Positions 9,901 through 19,090 of a stretch of DNA of 64,000 nucleotides are shown one piece after another; position 1 is the stretch's first letter; each line of letters opens with the position of its first letter. The DNA comes from Pukyongiella litopenaei (GTDB lineage Bacteria > Pseudomonadota > Alphaproteobacteria > Rhodobacterales > Rhodobacteraceae): positions 62,001 through 126,000 of the forward strand of contig NZ_CP027665.1 in assembly GCF_003008555.2 (NCBI RefSeq). Reading direction: 5' to 3'. The notes under the pieces were generated by a model that worked only from the letters and a program-made list of their open reading frames with translations, ran no database searches and was not told the origin of the DNA. The position numbers were made by a program, and so were the translations under genes.

Positions 9901-10284
9901 TTACTCGGGGCTCCAGGCCTCGTAGTCGCGGCGGTCGGCCGGACGTGCCTGCCGCAGCGACCCGGCGGGGGCATAGGCCAGCGCCGACCCGGTCAGGTTC
10001 TCCTGATGCGGCCTTTCCCAATCCTTGTGCGCCAGCGGCTTGTCCGACGGCGGTTCGTCCCATGTGCGGTGCAGCCAACCATGCCAGTCCGGGCTGATCC
10101 GGCTGGCCTCGACCTCGCCCTGGAAGATCACCCAGCGCTGGCTGTCATCGGCATTCCGATAAAACACGTTTCCCTGTTCGTCCTCGCCCACTTTCACCCC
10201 CTTGCGCCAGGTGAAAAGCTGGGTGTTGAGCGTCTGCCCGTTCCACCACGTCAGCGCGCGCAGCAATGATGACCCGATTCCCAT
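9901..10284 (-). CDS. NDUFA12-like accessory subunit of respiratory complex I
   Basis: A 127-residue homologue of the mitochondrial 17.2-kDa (NDUFA12/B17.2) subunit of NADH:ubiquinone oxidoreductase. Family-typical features are [36 protein letters not shown] and the [12 protein letters not shown] segment. This supernumerary subunit occurs in alphaproteobacteria and mitochondria, which supports the taxonomic assignment. It lies upstream of mlaD on the same strand with a 50-bp gap. Confidence 0.93.
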   Translation of the reverse strand: MGIGSSLLRALTWWNGQTLNTQLFTWRKGVKVGEDEQGNVFYRNADDSQRWVIFQGEVEASRISPDWHGWLHRTWDEPPSDKPLAHKDWERPHQENLTGSALAYAPAGSLRQARPADRRDYEAWSPE

Positions 10285-10374
10285 GGAAACCTCCGAAATC
10301 CGTTGGGCATGATATGGACCAAGCGGCGCGGAAGGTCCAGCAGAACCCGGCGGCCCCCGCCGCCGGGCGCGGGA

Positions 10375-11415
10375 TCACCCGGACAGAGCCGGGGTCGCGT
10401 CCTTGCCGGTATCGTCATGCTTGCGGAACTGCGCCGGCGTGATGCCCTTGCGCGTCCTGAAGGCCCGCTCGAAGGCGGAAACCTCGGCATAGCCCAGCCG
10501 GTCGGCAATCTGCGACAATGGCCGCCCGGAGGCGCAGAGCATATGTTCGGCATAGCGGATCCGGCAATCCGACAATATGCCGGAAAAAGACCGATCCTCG
10601 GCCACCAGCCGGCGGCGCAGCGTGCGGCGCGAATAGCCCAGAACCCGCGCGATCTCGGTCTGGTCCACCGTGTCGCGCCCCAGCCTGCGGATGATCTCGC
10701 GCCGGACCCGGACGGTGACGGGCGCCTCGCGTTCGCGTTTGCATGCCTCCTGCGACAGCGCGCTCGACAGGATGGTGAACCCCTTGCTGTCGACGGGTTT
10801 CATCGGCAGGTCAAGCAGCGCGACCGGGAACCGCAGGCTGTTGGTGGCGGCCTCATAGCGGATCCGGCAGTTTGGCCCGATGGAGGCGTTCTTCCAGATC
10901 GCGCTCGTGTCATGTTCCAGCGTCATCAGCGTCGGCCGCCAGTCCGCGCCGGCGAGCGTCTTGAGCAGCCGGTGGAAAACCGAAAGGGTCAGTTCGATAT
11001 CCTGCTGCCGGGGCCAGATGCTCAAGTCCAGGATGCGATAGCTCAGCACCGCCTCGTCACCTTCGATGGTGACGCTCAGTTCGGAATCGCTCTGCACCAT
11101 CGCGAATGCCTTGCGGAACAGGGTCAATGCCGCGCCGAGCGTCGGCGCCTCGAGGATGAACCGCCCGACCTCGCCTATGTTGCGCAGGTCAAAGCTGGCG
11201 CCGGCCTCCCAGCCGAAATCCGGCGCGCCCAGGTCCTCGGACGCGACCTGGATGAATCGGACGAAATCGTCCAGCGACATCATGTCGCCCGTCAGGTCGT
11301 CGCTGATACCGGCGCGTTCACAGATCCGCGCGACATCGCCGCCCTTCTGCTTCGCAACGCGAATGGGATCGTTGAGAGCGGTTGAAACGATGTTCGGTCG
11401 GTAGCTGTCTGGCAT
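10375..11415 (-). CDS. qhpR: AraC-family regulator of the amine dehydrogenase locus (QhpR-type)
   Basis: A 346-residue AraC/XylS regulator. The N-terminal two thirds is an Arabinose_bd/OruR-like sensor domain (VASEDLGAPDFGWEAGASFDL, GEVGRFILEAPTLGAAL). The C-terminal DNA-binding domain (about 235-335) has two HTH motifs (IARVLGYSRRTLRRRL; IADRLGYAEVSAFERAFR). It is transcribed divergently from qhpG. In Paracoccus denitrificans an AraC-type activator, QhpR, induces the qhp genes in response to n-butylamine; identity here is inferred from family and position. A tandem 13-bp repeat in the intergenic region (11519-11552) is its likely binding site. Confidence 0.82.
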   Translation of the reverse strand: MPDSYRPNIVSTALNDPIRVAKQKGGDVARICERAGISDDLTGDMMSLDDFVRFIQVASEDLGAPDFGWEAGASFDLRNIGEVGRFILEAPTLGAALTLFRKAFAMVQSDSELSVTIEGDEAVLSYRILDLSIWPRQQDIELTLSVFHRLLKTLAGADWRPTLMTLEHDTSAIWKNASIGPNCRIRYEAATNSLRFPVALLDLPMKPVDSKGFTILSSALSQEACKREREAPVTVRVRREIIRRLGRDTVDQTEIARVLGYSRRTLRRRLVAEDRSFSGILSDCRIRYAEHMLCASGRPLSQIADRLGYAEVSAFERAFRTRKGITPAQFRKHDDTGKDATPALSG

Positions 11416-11518
11416 CGAACTGGCTTGTCGTGAACCCGGTCACGCTAGCACTACGCCGGGCGTGCAACCAACAAAAATCAGTCGCGCGCACATGTTTCAA
11501 ACGGGCCGTGCCTCATTT

Positions 11519-11552
11519 TGTCCGGAAATGTCGTGTCGGTGTCCGGCAATGT
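11519..11552 (+). promoter_or_regulatory. Tandem 13-bp direct repeat, candidate QhpR operator
   Basis: TGTCCGGAAATGT (11519-11531) and TGTCCGGCAATGT (11540-11552) match at 12 of 13 positions and are offset by exactly 21 bp, two turns of the helix. That is the spacing of AraC-family half-sites such as araI1/araI2. The pair lies in the qhpR-qhpG divergent region, 39 bp before the preferred qhpG start. A weak -10-like CCTAAT (11578-11583) follows. If that promoter is real, the qhpG transcript would be nearly leaderless. Confidence 0.55.
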
Positions 11553-11590
11553 TCTGGCGACCGGGAATGACCGGTCCCCCTAATGGCCGG

Positions 11591-12976
11591 ATGGCGCAGG
11601 GGCTCGATCTGTTCGATATCGCGATTGCCGGCGGCGGGCCCGCGGGCGCGGTCGCGGCCATCCTGCTGGCACGGGCCGGGTTCCGGGTCGGGATCGCCAC
11701 GCTGCCGGCCTCCCGCGAACGCATCGAAGGCCTGTCCCCGCGCGTCGCGGCCATCCTGCGCGCCCACCGGATCGCGCTGGACGGTGTCGCACCGCCCAGC
11801 CAGCGGCGGGCGATCTGGGGCGATCTTCGCGGCGACCAGAACGTGGAACATGTGGTGCGCCGCGCCCGGTTCGACAACGGGCTGCTGGCGCAGGCACGGC
11901 GCGAAGGTGTCCGCCTGTTCGAAGGCGCGATTGCCTCCGTCCTGCCCGAAACCGGCATGATCCGGCTGGCGGACGGGCGCGAATTGCGGGCTGGCCTGCT
12001 GTTCGAGGCCCGTGGCCGCCGCGCGCCGCGCCTTCCGCGTTCCGGCACCCGGCGCGGCGGCTGGACCGGCCCCGACACGATCAGCATGGCCGGATTCGTG
12101 ACCCGGCCGGACGGCCATGACCCCGGATCGGTGATCGAGGCCCGGCCCGAGGGCTGGACGTGGCAGGCCCGGCTCGCCGATGGACGCGACTGGATGCAGG
12201 TGGTCGGCGATGCCAGCGCCCTTGCCAATCTGCGCGGCGCGCAGGCGCGGGTCAGCCGGCTCTGGCAGCATGTGCTGGGCGCCGGGGCTCCCGGCTCCCC
12301 CGGCATCGCGCCCCCCGCCCGGCCCGTTGTCAGCGCCGCCGCGTCCCGGCTCAACGCACCGGTGCTGGACCTGCGCTGCCCCCGGCTGGGCGATGCGGCG
12401 GTGGCGCTGGATCCGCTGTCGGGGCACGGGCTGTTCTGGGCGATATCATCGGCCCTGATGGCGCTGCCGCTGGCGCGGGCGATTTTCGGCGGAAAGACCG
12501 ACCTTGCCCGCGCGTTCTATCGCGACCGCGTGGTCGAGACCTTCTGGCGCCAGGCGCGGATCGGGCGCGATTTCTATGCCACCTCCGGTCAGACCGGCGG
12601 TTTCTGGCGGGCGCGGCGGCTCTGGCCCGATACCGAACCGGCCCATCCGGCCCTTGCCACCCCGCGGCTGGAACCACGGGTGCTGCTGCGCAACGGCGAA
12701 CTGGGTCGGGGCGAGGTCCTGGTGACCAGTGCCGATCCCGGCGGCGCGGCCTTTGTCATGGGGCAGGAAATCGCCCCGGTGCTGCGTGCGATACGGGGGC
12801 GCCCGCTGCCTGCGGCGGCCGTCTTTCACCAAAGATACCTGCCCCAAAGCCCGGCGGATGTGGCCGAACGGGTGCATGGCTGGCTGATCGACCGCGGGCT
12901 GGGCCAAGGCCCGACGATCCGCTTCCGGACTTTCGACGAGGAGAAATCGACATGCGAAAACAAGCAAGCTGTCTGA
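11591..12976 (+). CDS. qhpG: FAD-dependent monooxygenase of CTQ biogenesis (QhpG)
   Basis: A 461-residue flavoprotein of the tryptophan-halogenase/p-hydroxybenzoate hydroxylase fold. The FAD-binding motif GGGPAG follows the first strand (FDIAIAGGGPAGAVAAILLA), and the second FAD motif is GDAAVALDPLSGHGLF. QhpG is known to dihydroxylate the precursor Trp of QhpC on the way to cysteine tryptophylquinone. The ATG at 11591 is chosen because the FAD strand begins 8 residues later; upstream in-frame ATGs at 11567 and 11550 cannot be excluded. The 3' end overlaps qhpA by 25 bp. The gene heads the operon here, whereas as I recall in Paracoccus it lies after qhpE. Confidence 0.85.
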   Translation: MAQGLDLFDIAIAGGGPAGAVAAILLARAGFRVGIATLPASRERIEGLSPRVAAILRAHRIALDGVAPPSQRRAIWGDLRGDQNVEHVVRRARFDNGLLAQARREGVRLFEGAIASVLPETGMIRLADGRELRAGLLFEARGRRAPRLPRSGTRRGGWTGPDTISMAGFVTRPDGHDPGSVIEARPEGWTWQARLADGRDWMQVVGDASALANLRGAQARVSRLWQHVLGAGAPGSPGIAPPARPVVSAAASRLNAPVLDLRCPRLGDAAVALDPLSGHGLFWAISSALMALPLARAIFGGKTDLARAFYRDRVVETFWRQARIGRDFYATSGQTGGFWRARRLWPDTEPAHPALATPRLEPRVLLRNGELGRGEVLVTSADPGGAAFVMGQEIAPVLRAIRGRPLPAAAVFHQRYLPQSPADVAERVHGWLIDRGLGQGPTIRFRTFDEEKSTCENKQAV

Positions 12977-14487
12977 GCGCCCTGGCCCTGATGACGGCCT
13001 TCGGCGCCCAGGTCGCCAGCGCGGATCAGCAGATGCTGCAGGACAAATGCGGCCGGTGCCACACCGCGACCGGCGCTGATCTGAGCCGGATCGAAGGCCA
13101 GCGGAAGACGCCCGAGGGCTGGATGATGACCATCGTCCGGATGCAGCACCAGCACGGGTTGGAGGTGACCGCCGACGAACGGCGCAGCCTGGTCCAGTTC
13201 CTGTCCGACACCCGCGGCCTGGCCCCGGCTGAAACACTCCCGTTCCGCTATGCGCTGGAAAAGGATCCCGACGCGCAGGAGGCCCCGGACGAACCGATGG
13301 GGTCGATGTGCGCGCGCTGCCATACCGAGGCCCGGGCCGCGCTTCAACGCAGAACCGCCGAGGAATGGCTGCTGCACATGGATTTCCATGTCGGCAACTA
13401 CCCGACCATCGAATATCAGGCGCTTGGTCGGGACCGCGAATGGTATCGGATCGCCAAAGAGGAAATGGCGCCTTTCCTTGCCGAAACCTATCCGCTGGAA
13501 ACCCGGGAATGGACCGACTGGCAGAACCACGACAAGACCGCCGTCGCGGGTGACTGGATCGTGATGACCGAACTGCCCCGGGCGGGCGAGGCCTATGGCC
13601 GGCTGACTGTTTCCGGCGAGGCATCGCCTTATCAGGTCAGCGGCACGATGGTCACCGCCGAGGGCGCCAGCCTGCCGGTGAGCGGTCACATGAACCTCTA
13701 TACCGGCTATGAATGGCGCGCGACGCTGGATATCGGCGGCGAAAGCTATCGGCAGGTGCTGGCGGTGTCGGCCGATGGCACCGCCATCGAAGGGCGGCAG
13801 TTCCTGCGCGACACCGACAGCCTCGGCGGCCGCCTGACCGGCGCACGGGCAGATACGGGGGCAGATTCGGGGGCCGTGATCCTGGGCACCGTCCCCTCGG
13901 CCATTCCCGCCGGCGCCGCCACGGTGCAGGTGGTGGGCAGCGGGCTGGGCACGCTTGACGCCAGCGCCGGGGCCGCGACGGCCAACGACTACGGTGCCGC
14001 GGTCACGCTCGAGACCGAAGGCAACGGCATCGTGACCTTCACCAGCGGCGACGCGCAGGGCAGCATCGCCCATTATGCCTCGCTCGACGGTATCGCGGTC
14101 GAACCGGCCTTTACCATCGCCCGCGTGGGCGGCGGCAGCGACATCAGCCCGGCTGCCGTGCCTGCCCGTTTCAAGGCGATCGGACTGTGGAACGGGCCCG
14201 ATGGCGAGGCCGGAACCGACGATGACGTGCGCATCGGCCGGATCGCGGCGGAATGGAGCGTGTCCAACCTGCACGAACAGGCCGAACGGATGGACGACGC
14301 CGGCCATGCCGGCCAGATCGACCAGGTCGGGATCTTCACCCCGGCGCTCGCCGGCCCGAACCCGGACCGGCCGTTCACCACCAACAATGCGGGCGAGTTG
14401 AAGATCGTCGCCAACGCGATGGGCCAAACCAGCGCGGCAACGCTGATCGTCACGGTCCAGCGGTTCATCGACCCGCCGATCCGGTAA
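12952..14487 (+). CDS. qhpA: Quinohemoprotein amine dehydrogenase alpha subunit, dihaem
   Basis: A 511-residue periplasmic subunit. A Sec signal peptide of about 24 residues (cleavage after VASA) precedes a dihaem cytochrome c domain with two CxxCH haem sites, CGRCH at 33-37 and CARCH at 120-124. The remaining two thirds is beta-rich (Ig-like domains), as in the known alpha subunit. It takes electrons from the CTQ cofactor in QhpC and passes them to a soluble electron acceptor. The open frame extends far upstream, but the signal peptide and a GGAG site before ATG 12952 fix the start. Confidence 0.95.
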   Translation: MRKQASCLSALALMTAFGAQVASADQQMLQDKCGRCHTATGADLSRIEGQRKTPEGWMMTIVRMQHQHGLEVTADERRSLVQFLSDTRGLAPAETLPFRYALEKDPDAQEAPDEPMGSMCARCHTEARAALQRRTAEEWLLHMDFHVGNYPTIEYQALGRDREWYRIAKEEMAPFLAETYPLETREWTDWQNHDKTAVAGDWIVMTELPRAGEAYGRLTVSGEASPYQVSGTMVTAEGASLPVSGHMNLYTGYEWRATLDIGGESYRQVLAVSADGTAIEGRQFLRDTDSLGGRLTGARADTGADSGAVILGTVPSAIPAGAATVQVVGSGLGTLDASAGAATANDYGAAVTLETEGNGIVTFTSGDAQGSIAHYASLDGIAVEPAFTIARVGGGSDISPAAVPARFKAIGLWNGPDGEAGTDDDVRIGRIAAEWSVSNLHEQAERMDDAGHAGQIDQVGIFTPALAGPNPDRPFTTNNAGELKIVANAMGQTSAATLIVTVQRFIDPPIR

Positions 14488-14503
14488 GCGAAGGGAGACC
14501 CCG

Positions 14504-15940
14504 ATGAAGGATTTTCACTTTCAACCGGCCAATGCGCACCGGGTTGCGGTGGACGGGCGCGAGGTGCTGTTCCATGTGCCCACCACGTCGCTGTTCGACA
14601 TGGATGACATCGACCGCGCCGTTCTGGATTTCGCCGCCGATCACGACGCCGGGTTTTCCCGCGACGACATCGACCGGCGGTTCGGAGAGGCCGCGGCATC
14701 TGATGCGGCGGCGCGGCTCGACGCGTTCCTGCGGCTGGACGTGGTCAATGACGGCCGACCGCTCAAACCGGAACGCCCGCCGATCGAGATCGAGGCCTTT
14801 CCGCTGACGACCATCGTCCTGAACGTCAACACCGGCTGCAACCTGGCCTGTTCCTACTGCTACAAGGAGGACCTGGCGATCCCATCCCGGGGCCAGAAGA
14901 TGGCCTTTGACACGGCGCGCCGCGCGGTCGAATTGCTGCTGCGGGAAAATCCCGGCCGCGACAGCTACAACATCGTCTTCTTCGGCGGCGAGCCGCTGTC
15001 GAACCTGCCCCTGATCCGGCAGGTGGTCGACTGGGCCGAACCGCATTTCGCGGCGCTGGGCAGCGCGGTGAATTTCAGTCTGACGACCAACGCCACGCTG
15101 CTGACCGAGGAGATCGTGGACTGGCTGGACCGGCACCGTTTCGGCCTGACCGTGTCGATGGACGGGCCCAAGGCGATGCACGATCTCAACCGCAAGACGG
15201 TCGGCGGCAAGGGCACCTATGACGCGGTGGCCAAGAAGGCGCGCATGCTGCTGGCGCGGTATCGGTCGAAACCGGTGGGCGTGCGGGTGACGCTGACCGC
15301 CGGGGTGACCCGGATCCACGAAATCTGGGATCATCTCAAGAACGATATCGGTTTCGCCGAGGTCGGGTTCTCGCCCGTGACCTCGGGCGAGATGGACGCG
15401 TTCAACCTCAGCGGCGACGAACTGGGCGAGGTGTTTTCCGGCATGAAATCGCTGGGCGCGCTGTTCCTGGCCGAGGCGCTGGAGGGGCGCAATATCGGGT
15501 TTTCCAACATGCACCAGCTGATGCAGGACCTGTGGGAAGGCCGGTCCAAGGCCCTGCCCTGCGGCGCCGGGGTCGGGATGCTGGCGGTCAACCATGACGG
15601 GGCGCTGAACCTGTGCCACCGGTTCGTCGGCTCCGAACTGGACCCGTTCGGCTCGGTGGAAACCGGCATCGCGCGCGAGGAGCTGGCCGGGTTCATTAAA
15701 TCGCGCTCGGACCGGACCGAGAAGGGATGCGCCACCTGCCGCATCCGCAACCTGTGCGCGGGCGGCTGCTATCACGAAAGCTATGCCCATTTCTCGGACC
15801 CGCTGAAACCGGCCTATCACTATTGCGACCTGATGCGCGACTGGGTCGATTTCGGGATCGGGATCTATTCACGGCTAATCCGCGAAGCCCCCGAATATTT
15901 TCACACACATATCTCGCCGAGGAGGGCGTTTGGGAAATGA
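14504..15940 (+). CDS. qhpD: Radical SAM/SPASM thioether-forming enzyme (QhpD)
   Basis: A 478-residue radical S-adenosylmethionine enzyme. The CxxxCxxC cluster site is C112-C116-C119 ([10 protein letters not shown]). A C-terminal SPASM region carries many Cys residues ([37 protein letters not shown]) for two auxiliary 4Fe-4S clusters. QhpD installs the three Cys-to-Asp/Glu thioether bridges in QhpC in the cytoplasm. Its stop codon overlaps the qhpC start (ATGA at 15937-15940), so enzyme and peptide substrate are translationally coupled. Similar in architecture to PqqE and sactipeptide maturases. Confidence 0.95.
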   Translation: MKDFHFQPANAHRVAVDGREVLFHVPTTSLFDMDDIDRAVLDFAADHDAGFSRDDIDRRFGEAAASDAAARLDAFLRLDVVNDGRPLKPERPPIEIEAFPLTTIVLNVNTGCNLACSYCYKEDLAIPSRGQKMAFDTARRAVELLLRENPGRDSYNIVFFGGEPLSNLPLIRQVVDWAEPHFAALGSAVNFSLTTNATLLTEEIVDWLDRHRFGLTVSMDGPKAMHDLNRKTVGGKGTYDAVAKKARMLLARYRSKPVGVRVTLTAGVTRIHEIWDHLKNDIGFAEVGFSPVTSGEMDAFNLSGDELGEVFSGMKSLGALFLAEALEGRNIGFSNMHQLMQDLWEGRSKALPCGAGVGMLAVNHDGALNLCHRFVGSELDPFGSVETGIAREELAGFIKSRSDRTEKGCATCRIRNLCAGGCYHESYAHFSDPLKPAYHYCDLMRDWVDFGIGIYSRLIREAPEYFHTHISPRRAFGK

Positions 15941-16260
15941 AACCGCTCAACCAGAAAGCCGAACGCGTCGAACGGGCGGCGGCCGAAGACAGGATGGACG
16001 AGGTCCGGGCCATGCAGACCGTGACCGCCGGGTGCGCGACCACCTTCGATCCGGGATGGGAGGTCGATCCCTTCGGGGGCGTCGCCGCCCTGTGCCAGCC
16101 GATGGAGGCCGATCTCTACGGGTGTTCCGATCCCTGCTGGTGGCCCGCCCAGGTTCCCGACATCACCGTCAACCACACCGGCTGGGACGACAATGCTGAC
16201 AACGCGGCCCGGGACTGGCGGTCGCTGGGCGCCGCCTATCCCAAAGACGCCGAGACCTGA
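15937..16260 (+). CDS. qhpC: Quinohemoprotein amine dehydrogenase gamma subunit, CTQ precursor
   Basis: A 107-residue precursor with a leader of about 26-28 residues rich in Glu and Arg and without a Sec signal. The core carries C33, C53, C63 and C67. Spacing to partners matches the cross-links of the Paracoccus enzyme (Cys7-Glu16, Cys27-Asp33, Cys41-Asp49, Cys37-Trp43) with a constant offset of 26: C33-E42, C53-D59, C67-D75, and C63-W69 as the CTQ pair. The leader is expected to be cut by QhpE and the folded peptide exported by QhpF. The start at ATG 15937 overlaps the qhpD stop. Confidence 0.95.
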   Translation: MKPLNQKAERVERAAAEDRMDEVRAMQTVTAGCATTFDPGWEVDPFGGVAALCQPMEADLYGCSDPCWWPAQVPDITVNHTGWDDNADNAARDWRSLGAAYPKDAET

Positions 16261-16271
16261 GGAGAGACCCG

Positions 16272-17351
16272 ATGAGAAAGCTACTGACAGCGGCGGCCCT
16301 TTCCGCGTTTGCGGCGCTGCCCGCCCTGGCCGGCGATCTGCTGGTCACCGTGGCGCGGCCGTCGAACCTCTATGTGTTCGACGCCGAACAGCGCGCGCTG
16401 AAAACCGACTGCAACCTGGCCAGCAACCCGCTGCCCGGCATCATCGCGATGTCGCCGGACAACAGCATCGCCTATGTGCTGGTCAACAACTGGCAGGACG
16501 TGATCGGGGTGGACATCGAAACCTGCGACACCGTGTTTCACGCGGCGCAATCGACCGAGGACGTGATCCGCCGGTCGATCGCCTCGCTGGCGGTATCCAA
16601 GGATGGCAGCCAGCTCTACACGGTGCGCAACCCGGTGCGGCTGCATGCCGACCGCTTCGAGGTGCTGCCGGCCGAATTCGCGGTCTATGACACCGGCGCC
16701 GGGCTGAGCGCCGAACCGGTGGCGCTGCACCCTGCCCCGCGCCGGTCGACCCTGATGGCAACCGACCGCAACGGCCAGGTCTATATCGCCGGGCATGACA
16801 TCTTCCGTGTCGATCCCGCCAGCGGCGAGACCGAAACCGCGATCGCCAATGCCAGCTGGGACCGGCCGACCTACAGCCCCCCGGACGTGCTGGCCTTCTG
16901 GCCGACCGGGTCGCAGAACGACGAGTTCCTGCTGATGTATACCGCCGCCAGGTTCACCGATGAAACGCAGCAGGAAATGGCGGATTTCGTCTGGGGCTAC
17001 GAAACGGTGGACCTGACCACCGGCGAAACCGAGATCGCAGATTTCGCGTCCTTCGAGGTGCTGATGTTCTCGGCCGTGCGCACGCCGCATGATCCAAAGC
17101 ACCTCTACGCGGTCTATACCCAGCTGTCCAAACACGACCTGGAGACACAGGAACTGGTCAAACGGGTGGACCTGCCGCACACCTATTACGTCATCAACAT
17201 CTCGAGCGACGGCAAGGAGGTCTATGTCGGCGGCACCAACGACGATATCGGCATCTATGACACCGAAACGCTCGAACGGATCGGCGAGATCCGGATGCCC
17301 TCGGGCGGCGACATGTCGGTAGCGACCCTGCAGGTCGTGCCGCAGGGATGA
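16272..17351 (+). CDS. qhpB: Quinohemoprotein amine dehydrogenase beta subunit
   Basis: A 359-residue periplasmic protein with a signal peptide (about residues 1-21, ending ALPALA). The rest reads as a YVTN-like seven-bladed beta-propeller, with repeated motifs such as LYVFDAEQRAL, AYVLVNNWQDVIGVDIETC and EVYVGGTNDDIGIYDTETLERI. In the known enzyme the beta propeller holds the gamma subunit and contributes to the amine-binding cavity. It lies 11 bp after qhpC and overlaps qhpF by 4 bp (ATGA). Confidence 0.93.
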   Translation: MRKLLTAAALSAFAALPALAGDLLVTVARPSNLYVFDAEQRALKTDCNLASNPLPGIIAMSPDNSIAYVLVNNWQDVIGVDIETCDTVFHAAQSTEDVIRRSIASLAVSKDGSQLYTVRNPVRLHADRFEVLPAEFAVYDTGAGLSAEPVALHPAPRRSTLMATDRNGQVYIAGHDIFRVDPASGETETAIANASWDRPTYSPPDVLAFWPTGSQNDEFLLMYTAARFTDETQQEMADFVWGYETVDLTTGETEIADFASFEVLMFSAVRTPHDPKHLYAVYTQLSKHDLETQELVKRVDLPHTYYVINISSDGKEVYVGGTNDDIGIYDTETLERIGEIRMPSGGDMSVATLQVVPQG

Positions 17352-19090
17352 CCGGGCTGGCCGAGACCGGCCGGCGCGGGCCGGGGCATCCGTCGCTGCC
17401 CCGGCCGTTTGCATATCTGTTCGCCCGCCTCGCGACGGCGCTGTTCGGCGCCGCGCCGGCAACATGGCTGATGCCCGTTCTCGGACCCTACCGGCATCGG
17501 CTGGCGGTCCTGCTGCTGCTGGGGTTCGTCGCGGCGGGGCTGGGCCTGATCCCGCCCTATCTCAGCAAACTGGTGATCGACCACGGGCTGATGGCCGGAG
17601 ACACCGGGGCGCTGGTCGGATGGTCGGCGGCGCTGTTTGCGGTGGGGCTGGCGGCGGTGGGGCTCGGCGCGGTCAACAACATCCTGCACATGCGGGCCTC
17701 GGTGCGGATGCTGGCCGACCTGCGGCGCGCGCTGCTCGACGCGCTGATCGCGAGGCCGCAGCGCTGGTTTGCCGGGCAGCGGGCGGGCGAGATGCTGGCC
17801 CGGATCGACGGGGATGCCGGCGAGGTTCAGCAATTTGCCTTCACTGCGCTGCTCGGCGGGATGTCCTCGGTGGTGCGGCTGGTCGGCGGCACTGCCATGC
17901 TGATGGTGCTGAACTGGAAACTGGGTCTGGTGGCGGGGGTCCTCGCCCCGGTGGAACTGCTGTTCCTGGTCTGGGCACGCCCCCGCACCGAGCGGCTGGC
18001 CGGCACGGCCCGCAGCGCGCGCGGGCGCCTGACCGCCGGGCTGTCGGAAACGCTGCATGCCCTGCCCGCCCTGCAGATCGCCGACGGCACCGGCTGGGCG
18101 CGCGCGCGCAGCCTGTCCGACCAGGACCGGCTCAACCGCCGCCTGATGATCCAGCAGCGCTGGGGCGAATTTACCCGCGCGGTCCCGCAGATCCTGTCGG
18201 CGCTGATGCGCGCCTGCATCTTCGTGGCCGGGGGCATCGTGGTGATCCGGGGCGACTGGCCGCTGGGATCGCTGATCGCCTTCATCGCCTATATGGGGTT
18301 CATGATCGGCCCGATGCAGTCGCTGCTGGGGCTGTGGCATGCGCAGGCCCGCGCCAAGGTGGCGCTGGGACGGCTGGACGCGCTGATGGGCGGCGCGGCA
18401 CCCGCCGCAACCGCTGCCGCCGAGCCGGCCGGGTTCGCGCTGCGCCTCGACCGGCTGTGCTGGGGCCGCGATGGCAAACCGTTGGCCGGACCGGTCAGCA
18501 TGGACATTCCCCAAGGCACGAAGCTGGCGCTTTCGGGGCCGAGCGGGGCGGGCAAGACCAGCCTGCTGATGTTGCTGACAGGCCAGGAGGCGCCCCTGTC
18601 GGGAACCGCATGCCTGGGTGGCGTCCGAATCGACGCGATCGCACCGGAACGGCTGCGCCGCCATATCGCGTTCGTGTCGCAACGGCCCCTGATCGTGCGG
18701 GCCAGCCTGCGCGACAACCTGTTCCTGCCTAACGATTTCTGGCGTGCTGGGGATGCCGACGGGCGCGTCCGGGACCTGCTGGAGATGCTGGGGCTTGCCG
18801 ACCGGTTCCGCCACGCGGGCGGGCTGGACACCGTGCTGGGCGAAAGCGGCCTGACCCTGTCGGGTGGCGAACGGCAGCGGATCTGCCTCGCCCGCGCCCT
18901 TCTGAGACCGTTCGATATCCTGATCCTGGACGAAGCCCTGTCCGAGGTCGACCCACCCGGCGTGGCGCGGATCATCGCCCATATCGACAGGGTTTTCCCC
19001 GACCGGACCCGGATCATCACCACCCATGCGACGAAAGAGGCATATGGGCCGTTCGACCGCGTTCTGGACTTGAACGGGGCATCGGCATGA
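17348..19090 (+). CDS. qhpF: ABC exporter for the amine dehydrogenase gamma subunit (QhpF)
   Basis: A 580-residue half-transporter with a six-helix type I exporter domain (about residues 45-330) fused to an ABC ATPase domain. Walker A GPSGAGKTS is near residue 396, the LSGGERQR signature near 504, and Walker B ILILDEA near 525. It presumably works as a homodimer in the inner membrane. QhpF is required for translocating the modified QhpC into the periplasm. There is no N-terminal C39 peptidase domain, in line with leader removal by the separate protease QhpE. The start overlaps the qhpB stop and the end overlaps the qhpE start. Confidence 0.92.
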   Translation: MTGLAETGRRGPGHPSLPRPFAYLFARLATALFGAAPATWLMPVLGPYRHRLAVLLLLGFVAAGLGLIPPYLSKLVIDHGLMAGDTGALVGWSAALFAVGLAAVGLGAVNNILHMRASVRMLADLRRALLDALIARPQRWFAGQRAGEMLARIDGDAGEVQQFAFTALLGGMSSVVRLVGGTAMLMVLNWKLGLVAGVLAPVELLFLVWARPRTERLAGTARSARGRLTAGLSETLHALPALQIADGTGWARARSLSDQDRLNRRLMIQQRWGEFTRAVPQILSALMRACIFVAGGIVVIRGDWPLGSLIAFIAYMGFMIGPMQSLLGLWHAQARAKVALGRLDALMGGAAPAATAAAEPAGFALRLDRLCWGRDGKPLAGPVSMDIPQGTKLALSGPSGAGKTSLLMLLTGQEAPLSGTACLGGVRIDAIAPERLRRHIAFVSQRPLIVRASLRDNLFLPNDFWRAGDADGRVRDLLEMLGLADRFRHAGGLDTVLGESGLTLSGGERQRICLARALLRPFDILILDEALSEVDPPGVARIIAHIDRVFPDRTRIITTHATKEAYGPFDRVLDLNGASA

